This document shows positions 5,521-9,698 of a stretch of DNA of 9,698 bases, one piece after another. Source of the DNA: Nanobdellota archaeon (GTDB lineage Archaea; Nanobdellota; Nanobdellia; Woesearchaeales; UBA12501); assembly GCA_018812465.1 (NCBI GenBank), contig JAHJCS010000119.1:1-9698 (forward strand), given 5' to 3'. The position numbers and the translations under genes are program-made. Numbering within the stretch: the first letter of the stretch is position 1; each line of letters opens with the position of its first letter. The notes beneath the pieces were generated by a model, which saw only the letters and a program-made list of their open reading frames with translations, ran no database searches and was not told the origin of the DNA.

Positions 5521-5534
5521 TGTCGGGGGCGACA
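5521..5534. repeat. GC-rich hairpin TGTCG-GGGG-CGACA
   Basis: A perfect 5-bp inverted repeat with a 4-nt G loop (C loop on the minus strand) sits in an otherwise AT-rich 73-bp spacer. It is flanked by a further imperfect pairing, ACAAA (5512-5516) with TTTGT (5535-5539). It lies between the lipoprotein stop and the presumed TTG start of the 5144-5515 ORF. It could be an mRNA-processing or termination element or a 5' leader structure. Confidence 0.35.
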
Positions 5535-5588
5535 TTTGTTATTTTATCATCCTCTTTTTATCTTGATGATATTGGGATTAAAGGATTA

Positions 5589-6197
5589 TCATCTGCAGCC
5601 TGACTTGATTATCACAGGCAGCTTCTTGTTCAGACATGACATAGCCTCAAGTCCCTGCAGCAAGACAGGCGTTGCCTCTATCTTGGTTATCTCGCCGTAT
5701 TGGTTCTCAAGCGAGTCAAAGTCAAGAGTGAATGTCTTCTCCTCTTTTGTGTAGAAAGGCTCATCCTGGTAGGAGTATCCCATAAGCTCATCCTCATAAT
5801 AGAGGTAAAACACCATTGTGAGATTTGTATAGCCTGCATTCTTTATTGTTATATTGATGTCTCCATTCTTGACTATCTTACAGCTCCTTAATCCCAGAAG
5901 CACCTGTTCTGGGCACATCTTCTTCACAATATTCTCTGGATTTATGTAAACCAAAGATTCGTCCTGTATGGTTAATGGGGTCTCTTTCTCTTCTGATGGC
6001 TCTGCCTGGATTATCTCTTCTGTCTGCTGCTCAACAATCTGAGTGATGTTTGTGTCAGGCACATAATCAAGATTCTCATACTCAGGAGTAAGATTCATTG
6101 TCTGGACTTCAGTGCATGAGGTTAAGAATATGAGAATGATCATTATTGAAATGGGTACAAATATTCCTATCTCGCTTTTTCTCATCAATTCTCTCAT
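5589..6197 (-). CDS. Predicted secreted lipoprotein with beta-sandwich-like domain
   Basis: 202 aa. A short charged n-region (MRELMRKSE) is followed by a hydrophobic segment (10-27) ending in the lipobox LTSC, so Cys28 is the likely lipidated residue and the protein is anchored on the outer face of the cytoplasmic membrane. Residues 30-80 form an acidic, probably disordered linker. The rest (about 83-202) contains alternating strands such as DINITIKNAG, LTMVFYLYYEDEL and KTFTLDFDSL, typical of Ig-like/CARDB-like domains. Four further cysteines (95, 106, 188, 201) could form two disulfides. Four N-x-T sequons (Asn35, 50, 115, 125) fit archaeal surface N-glycosylation. It follows the tail-anchored DUF5752-like gene by 10 nt. 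A second ATG at codon 5 is an alternative start. No specific family was recognised; a glucan- or surface-related role is inferred only from the operon. Confidence 0.75.
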   Translation of the reverse strand: MRELMRKSEIGIFVPISIMIILIFLTSCTEVQTMNLTPEYENLDYVPDTNITQIVEQQTEEIIQAEPSEEKETPLTIQDESLVYINPENIVKKMCPEQVLLGLRSCKIVKNGDINITIKNAGYTNLTMVFYLYYEDELMGYSYQDEPFYTKEEKTFTLDFDSLENQYGEITKIEATPVLLQGLEAMSCLNKKLPVIIKSGCR

Positions 6198-6207
6198 CAG
6201 TATACAC

Positions 6208-6618
6208 CTATAATACTACAGCTATCATTATGCCTATTATGAAACCAACTACTATTCCAACAGCAAAGTCATTCACGCCAAGATTCATGAAATCATCTTT
6301 AAGAAGTGCGTGCTGGCTTGATCTTCTCTCCAAGGAAGTCACTCTCTTCCTGATCTCGCTTACCATCTTGTTCTTTGATTCAATCTTCTTAAGCTTGTCT
6401 GCAAGCTCTGAGTCTCCAATCGCTTCACTCACCCAGCTGCTGAAATCATTCTTTGTGCTGCTGACATGATGCTGAAATGTCCTGTCAGCCATTATCTCAA
6501 GAGCTTCTGCAAGCTCCTTAAGGTTCTTTATGTTTGTGCCCATATAAAGCCTGAAGTGATGTTCACTTGAAACATCATCCAAGATTTTAAGAGCCTTATC
6601 TGGTGTCAAAAAAGACAT
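6208..6618 (-). CDS. DUF5752-like protein with C-terminal membrane anchor
   Basis: 136 aa. Residues about 22-92 match the DUF5752 pattern: a short FRLYMGTNIKNL strand, the helix ELAEALEIMADRTFQHH, then KNDFSSWV (56-63) and an LADKLKKI helix. A coiled region (80-105) follows, and the protein ends in one transmembrane helix (about 117-136, VGIVVGFIIGIMIAVV) with no residues after it. That topology suggests a tail-anchored membrane protein with the domain facing the cytoplasm. It is a paralog of the upstream neighbour (6623-7021); both share the NL-x-x-L...MAD...F-x-x-H...KNDFS-x-W pattern. The start is set by GGTGA (6623-6627, minus strand), which also contains the stop of the preceding gene, 4 nt before the ATG. 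The function of the family is unknown; its genes commonly sit with glycosyltransferases and amylases, as here (from memory). Confidence 0.75.
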   Translation of the reverse strand: MSFLTPDKALKILDDVSSEHHFRLYMGTNIKNLKELAEALEIMADRTFQHHVSSTKNDFSSWVSEAIGDSELADKLKKIESKNKMVSEIRKRVTSLERRSSQHALLKDDFMNLGVNDFAVGIVVGFIIGIMIAVVL

Positions 6619-6622
6619 TTTC

Positions 6623-7021
6623 TCACCCCTTGTGCTTCGCTCTTCTCTTGAGGAAGCTTATTATCTCATCTCTTGCGCCGATCCTGTTCTTTCCGCATAT
6701 ATTCATTGATAGGTCAGGCTCTTCAATGATATCCCTTATCCAGTTGCTGAAATCATTCTTATGATTGTTCGCATGAGAATGGAAAAGATCATCTGCCATT
6801 GAATCTAATGCATTGATGAGGTCAGTTAAGTTCCTGAGTATTGTGCCATCCTCTAGATAGAAAACAAACTGCTCTGGAACAGGCTCTATCACATATCTGA
6901 CCTTTCGTACATGGACAGCTGGCCTTTTTATTGAAAGCGCAGATGACCTGCTTTTCTTTGCCTGCTTTGGTTTTGAGGCTTTTTTGCCTGCAATTGATTT
7001 CTTAGTCTTCTTTTTTGGCAT
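6623..7021 (-). CDS. DUF5752-like protein with Lys-rich N-terminus
   Basis: 132 aa. The first about 40 residues are highly basic (KKKTKKSIAGKKASKPKQAK and onward), resembling disordered nucleic-acid- or polyanion-binding tails. Residues about 50-128 form the DUF5752-like domain: QFVFYLEDGTILRNL, the helix DLINALDSMADDLFHSH, the signature KNDFSNW (88-94) and a closing helix ARDEIISFLKRRAK. It has no membrane segment, unlike its tandem paralog 4 nt downstream. A GGGTGG ribosome binding site (7026-7031, minus strand) lies about 4-5 nt before the ATG, and the gene starts 14 nt after the GH57 stop. Placement suggests a soluble partner of the glucan enzymes. The basic tail might bind RNA, DNA or acidic partners; this is inference. 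Confidence 0.75.
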   Translation of the reverse strand: MPKKKTKKSIAGKKASKPKQAKKSRSSALSIKRPAVHVRKVRYVIEPVPEQFVFYLEDGTILRNLTDLINALDSMADDLFHSHANNHKNDFSNWIRDIIEEPDLSMNICGKNRIGARDEIISFLKRRAKHKG

Positions 7022-7035
7022 TTTACCACCCTTTT

Positions 7036-8280
7036 TTATTGATCCGATATTATCCAGTTCCTGGCTATAGAACTGCTTAGGTATTTATTAATTTTGCTCG
7101 GATTTAAGGTATTTACCCTTAGCATCAGGTCATTCAGTACATTCATGAAGGTTATGAAACCATCATAAGGGCTGTCATAAGGATTGAAATACTTATGCAC
7201 ATCACCATCAGAGAAATATTTTGTGGACATATAATAGAAATGATCGCTTGTCTGAAGCTTTCTCCAGGTGTCTATCAGCTCCTTGTTCCCGGTTTCCATG
7301 ACTGACCTCTCAAGCTGGTAAAGCCTGCTTATGGCTGAATTCTGCATCTTATTGCCCAGCCATGCGCTGAGATCGCGCTCAAGATCAGCCCAGGACAGCA
7401 CATGAGGTATGTCAAGCTCGCCTACAGGTTCCTGTTTTGCAGCCTCAGATGGAGTCACAAAACCATTGTCAGGATGCTTCAGCACTTCATAAGGGAATGC
7501 TTTCATGAAATCAAATATGCCTGTGTCAGCCCACTGGTGCTCTCCAAATGTCTCATAGTCCATGAAGAGGTTTATGTTTGTTCCATTTCCATTCACTGAA
7601 TTAAGCCACTTGCAGTATTTCTCTGCTGTCAAAGGCCATTCATTCCATCCTTTGTTGCTGAACCTGAAAGCAACATCATCGCTCAGCCGGTAATTCTTTA
7701 GAAGAAGCTTTATCTTGCTTGTGCCATAAGGCCTGTAGACAAAATTAGGGCTTCTCCACTGCAGATAATTATCCCATCCTTCTGCAATCATTGCCTTGTA
7801 GCCAAGCTTCTCAACAAAAGCTGCCATCTCATTGTTGTAGATGAGCTCTGTGTTCCTAAAAACAGTAGGTTTTGCCTTGAAATGTTTCTTCATGAGAGCC
7901 ATATGCATCTCTATCTGATCCTTGAACTCCTGTTTTGAGTAGAGGTAAGATAATGAATGGTAGTAGGTCTCTGAAAGGAACTCCACTTTTCCGGTTGCAG
8001 CAAGATCTTTGAAGCTCTGCAGCACTTCAGGACAATACTTCTCAAATTGTTCAATTGCAGTGCCAGTTATAGAGAAAGCTACCTTGAATCCATCTATATT
8101 CTTCAGGTGATCAAGCAGGAGCCTGTTCATAGGAAGATAGCATTTCTCAGCTACCTTAAGCATTGTCTGGATATTCTTCTTTGAATCAAAATACTCATTG
8201 TTCTTGCCTATCTCAAATACAGAATAATTCCTCAGCCTGAATGGCTGATGCACCTGAAAGTAAAGGCATATGTTCACCAT
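7036..8280 (-). CDS. Glycoside hydrolase family 57, alpha-amylase-like
   Basis: 414 aa, the size of compact archaeal GH57 amylases. The five GH57 regions can be followed: HQPF (11-14); AFSITGTAIEQ (68-78); FRNTELIYNN (141-150), with the likely catalytic nucleophile Glu145; MDYETFGEH (240-248), with the likely acid/base Asp241; and LSWADLERDLSAWLGN (295-310). The sequence is of the MJ1611-like alpha-amylase type rather than the longer branching enzyme or 4-alpha-glucanotransferase. It should hydrolyse or remodel alpha-1,4-glucans. No signal peptide is seen, so the substrate is presumably intracellular, such as glycogen or maltodextrin. Its ATG overlaps the GT4 stop by 7 nt (ATGGTGA), with a perfect GGAGG 6 nt upstream, so it is translated with the glycosyltransferase. 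The pairing of a synthase-like GT with a hydrolase suggests a storage-glucan cycle. Activity class is firm; exact specificity is not. Confidence 0.93.
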   Translation of the reverse strand: MVNICLYFQVHQPFRLRNYSVFEIGKNNEYFDSKKNIQTMLKVAEKCYLPMNRLLLDHLKNIDGFKVAFSITGTAIEQFEKYCPEVLQSFKDLAATGKVEFLSETYYHSLSYLYSKQEFKDQIEMHMALMKKHFKAKPTVFRNTELIYNNEMAAFVEKLGYKAMIAEGWDNYLQWRSPNFVYRPYGTSKIKLLLKNYRLSDDVAFRFSNKGWNEWPLTAEKYCKWLNSVNGNGTNINLFMDYETFGEHQWADTGIFDFMKAFPYEVLKHPDNGFVTPSEAAKQEPVGELDIPHVLSWADLERDLSAWLGNKMQNSAISRLYQLERSVMETGNKELIDTWRKLQTSDHFYYMSTKYFSDGDVHKYFNPYDSPYDGFITFMNVLNDLMLRVNTLNPSKINKYLSSSIARNWIISDQ

Positions 8281-9500
8281 TGTGTTCCTCCGATCATCTG
8301 ATTATAGATATCTATACATTTTGCAGCAGGCTCTTCCCAGCTGAATTTCCTGACTTCTCTTGCACCCATATCTCTCAGCTCTTCCTTGAGCTCTGAGTAA
8401 TGCAGTACATTTATCATCTTGCTTGCCATATCATCGATGTCCCAGAAATCCACTTTCAGCGCATTGGCCAGCACTTCAGAGACTCCACTCTGCCTTGATA
8501 TCATGACTGGAACACTGTTCCTCAATGCCTCAAGAGGGGTTATGCCGAATGGCTCGCTCACAGAAGGCATGACATAGAGGTCTGCCATCTGGTATGCTCT
8601 GTCAACATCATCTCCTTTAAGGAATCCTGCAAAGAGCATCTTGTCTGCGATTCCCAGTTCTGCTGCCTTCTCTATCATGAACGGTTCCATATCACCTGAT
8701 CCAGCCATCACAAATTTCACATCAGGATAGACATCAAGAACTCTCTTTGCTGCGTACATAAAATAATCAGGGCCTTTCTGCAGGGTAAGCCTTCCAAGGA
8801 AGAGGACAATCTTGCCGTGCTTGGCAATGCTGCTATTGAAATCACTGTCTTTGAACTCAACTGCATTGTGGACAACATCTATCTTTGCTGGATCAATGCC
8901 ATAATTATTGACTACCATGTTCTTTGTGTAATTGCTGACAGTTATGATCCTGTCAGCTTTGGTCATTCCTTCTTTTTCTATGTTATAGACATACTGATTG
9001 ATATTATTTCCGCCTGTCCTGTCAAATTCAGTTGCATGCACATGCACCACAAGAGGCTTTTTGCTCAATTGTTTTGCCTTTATTCCTGCCTTGAAAGTCA
9101 GCCAGTCATGAGCATGTATGACATCAAAACGTTCGTGCTTGGAGATTATCTTGGCTCTCTCTGAAAAAAGATGCACTTCATGGAAAAGATTCTTTCCATA
9201 AAGCCTGGCAGGACCTGGCTCTTTTGCATGGAGCATTATCTCCTCTTTCCTCTGCTTGTATTCCTCGCAAGTCATGTAAGGTGACATCAGGCCAGGTATT
9301 GTCGTTATCTTGATGTTCTTCATAGCATCATTGGCTGAGACAAGCTTGATTCTGGATGATTGTGAGTCAGGTGTCTTTGGAGCTACAAATGTAACTTCCT
9401 GTCCTTTCTTAGCAAGGCCTTTCACCAGACCTTCACATGCAGTTCCCAGCCCTCCTGAAGCATAAGGCGGAAATTCCCAGCCGAACATAAGCACCCTCAT
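8274..9500 (-). CDS. Glycosyltransferase, GT4/GT5 glycogen-synthase type
   Basis: 408 aa, a complete GT-B enzyme. The N-terminal Rossmann domain opens with RVLMFGWEFPPYASGGLGTA (2-21), whose Gly-Gly-Leu-Gly loop contacts the sugar nucleotide and whose 'E(F/Y)PP' form is typical of archaeal and bacterial glycogen-synthase-like proteins. HAHDW (129-133) and HATEFDRTGG (155-164) follow. The C-terminal domain has GRLTLQKGPDYF (236-247), with donor-phosphate ligands Arg237 and Lys242, then AGSGD and the E-x7-E motif EPFGITPLE (316-324). It probably uses UDP- or ADP-glucose to extend an alpha-1,4-glucan in the cytoplasm, though GT4 enzymes have varied acceptors. The ATG overlaps the regulator's stop by 1 nt (TGATG), with a GGGGAGGTGAGG purine stretch (9509-9520) upstream. 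The next gene, GH57, overlaps its 3' end. Confidence 0.92.
   Translation of the reverse strand: MRVLMFGWEFPPYASGGLGTACEGLVKGLAKKGQEVTFVAPKTPDSQSSRIKLVSANDAMKNIKITTIPGLMSPYMTCEEYKQRKEEIMLHAKEPGPARLYGKNLFHEVHLFSERAKIISKHERFDVIHAHDWLTFKAGIKAKQLSKKPLVVHVHATEFDRTGGNNINQYVYNIEKEGMTKADRIITVSNYTKNMVVNNYGIDPAKIDVVHNAVEFKDSDFNSSIAKHGKIVLFLGRLTLQKGPDYFMYAAKRVLDVYPDVKFVMAGSGDMEPFMIEKAAELGIADKMLFAGFLKGDDVDRAYQMADLYVMPSVSEPFGITPLEALRNSVPVMISRQSGVSEVLANALKVDFWDIDDMASKMINVLHYSELKEELRDMGAREVRKFSWEEPAAKCIDIYNQMIGGTQW
8287..8291 (-). promoter_or_regulatory. Shine-Dalgarno site of the GH57 gene
   Basis: GGAGG on the minus strand, 6 nt before the ATG at 8280. It lies inside the coding end of the glycosyltransferase gene and supports coupled translation of the overlapping pair. 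Confidence 0.75.
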
Positions 9501-9698
9501 CAGCCTATCCTCACCTCCCCATTCTGCTCAAACTTCTTCTCCTTAGAATTGCCTTGCACAACAGCAAGACCTTTATCTGTGATCTCAAAAATCCTTACGA
9601 ATCTGCTTGAGAAAACCTCTCTTGCAAGGCCTTTGCCCACAAGATAAGTGAGATGATTGTCAACAGTCTTCCAGTTTATTCCTGTTTCAGAAGAGAGC
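9500..9698 (-). CDS. Winged-helix DNA-binding regulator, C-terminal part (partial)
   Basis: The last 65 residues of a protein that starts beyond the right edge; the stop TGA (9500-9502) shares one base with the glycosyltransferase ATG. The visible part reads as an HTH recognition region (SSETGINWKTVDNHLTYLVG), then the wing GLAREVFSSRFVRIFEITDKG, and a short polar tail ending EQNGEVRIG. This is the standard archaeal winged-helix layout (COG3432-like) of transcription regulators. As it is co-transcribed directly ahead of the glucan genes, it may control them or itself, but no operator can be seen because the operon promoter is outside the window. The N-terminus and any ligand domain are unseen. 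Confidence 0.75.
   Translation of the reverse strand, partial: LSSETGINWKTVDNHLTYLVGKGLAREVFSSRFVRIFEITDKGLAVVQGNSKEKKFEQNGEVRIG

Noticed and set aside
8817..9164. Plus-strand ORF of 115 codons
   Set aside because: It is antisense to conserved glycosyltransferase motifs, with no ribosome binding site or recognisable domain.
8274..9500. Reading the GT as a canonical GT5 glycogen synthase (glgA)
   Set aside because: At 408 aa with a GT4-style E-x7-E motif it is shorter than typical GT5 enzymes. The glycogen-synthase-like label is kept but the glgA symbol is not assigned.

Overview
The window is archaeal chromosomal DNA. It encodes translation factor aIF2-gamma, ribosomal protein L21e, RNA polymerase subunit F (Rpb4), the archaeal DUF655 protein and SRP54, and it shows AT-rich TATA-like boxes 25-35 nt upstream of starts plus GGAGG/GGTG-type ribosome binding sites. 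Short intergenic gaps, moderate-to-low GC, the DUF5752-type proteins and the style of the information-processing genes suggest a small-genome (DPANN, Woesearchaeota/Pacearchaeota-like) archaeon. That taxonomic placement is inference.

Layout. 1-153 (+): the C-terminal end of aIF2-gamma. 204-1211 (-): a proteasome/HslV-fold (Ntn-type) paralog that appears to lack the catalytic threonine, with its own TATA box. 1339-3492 (-): a house-keeping operon read rpl21e -> rpoF -> DUF655 -> HAD hydrolase, driven from a TATA box near 3525. 3637-4998 (+): SRP54, transcribed divergently from the L21e operon out of a shared 144-bp promoter region.

Directly after SRP54 (4999-5099) lies the oddest stretch. It is a GC-rich block of interlocking inverted repeats, followed by a second, out-of-frame copy of the SRP54 C-terminal tail with its own stop codon. 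This looks like a small structured insertion in, or partial replacement of, the SRP54 3' end.

5144-9698 (-): a compact gene train. In transcription order it holds a winged-helix regulator (partial), a GT4/GT5-like glycosyltransferase of the glycogen-synthase type, a GH57 alpha-amylase-like hydrolase, two tandem DUF5752-like paralogs (one soluble with a Lys-rich N-terminus, one tail-anchored in the membrane), a predicted secreted lipoprotein, and after a 73-bp gap an unrecognised 123-codon ORF. Overlaps of 1 and 7 nt, gaps of 4-14 nt and strong ribosome binding sites indicate a single operon from the regulator to the lipoprotein. It plausibly makes and remodels an alpha-glucan (glycogen-like) store, with the DUF5752 pair as uncharacterised accessory factors.

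No tRNA, rRNA, CRISPR array, transposase or integrase was seen. No gene-free stretch exceeds 300 bases; the longest are 3493-3636 (divergent promoters), 4999-5143 (described above) and 1212-1338 (AT-rich, one promoter and a small repeat).
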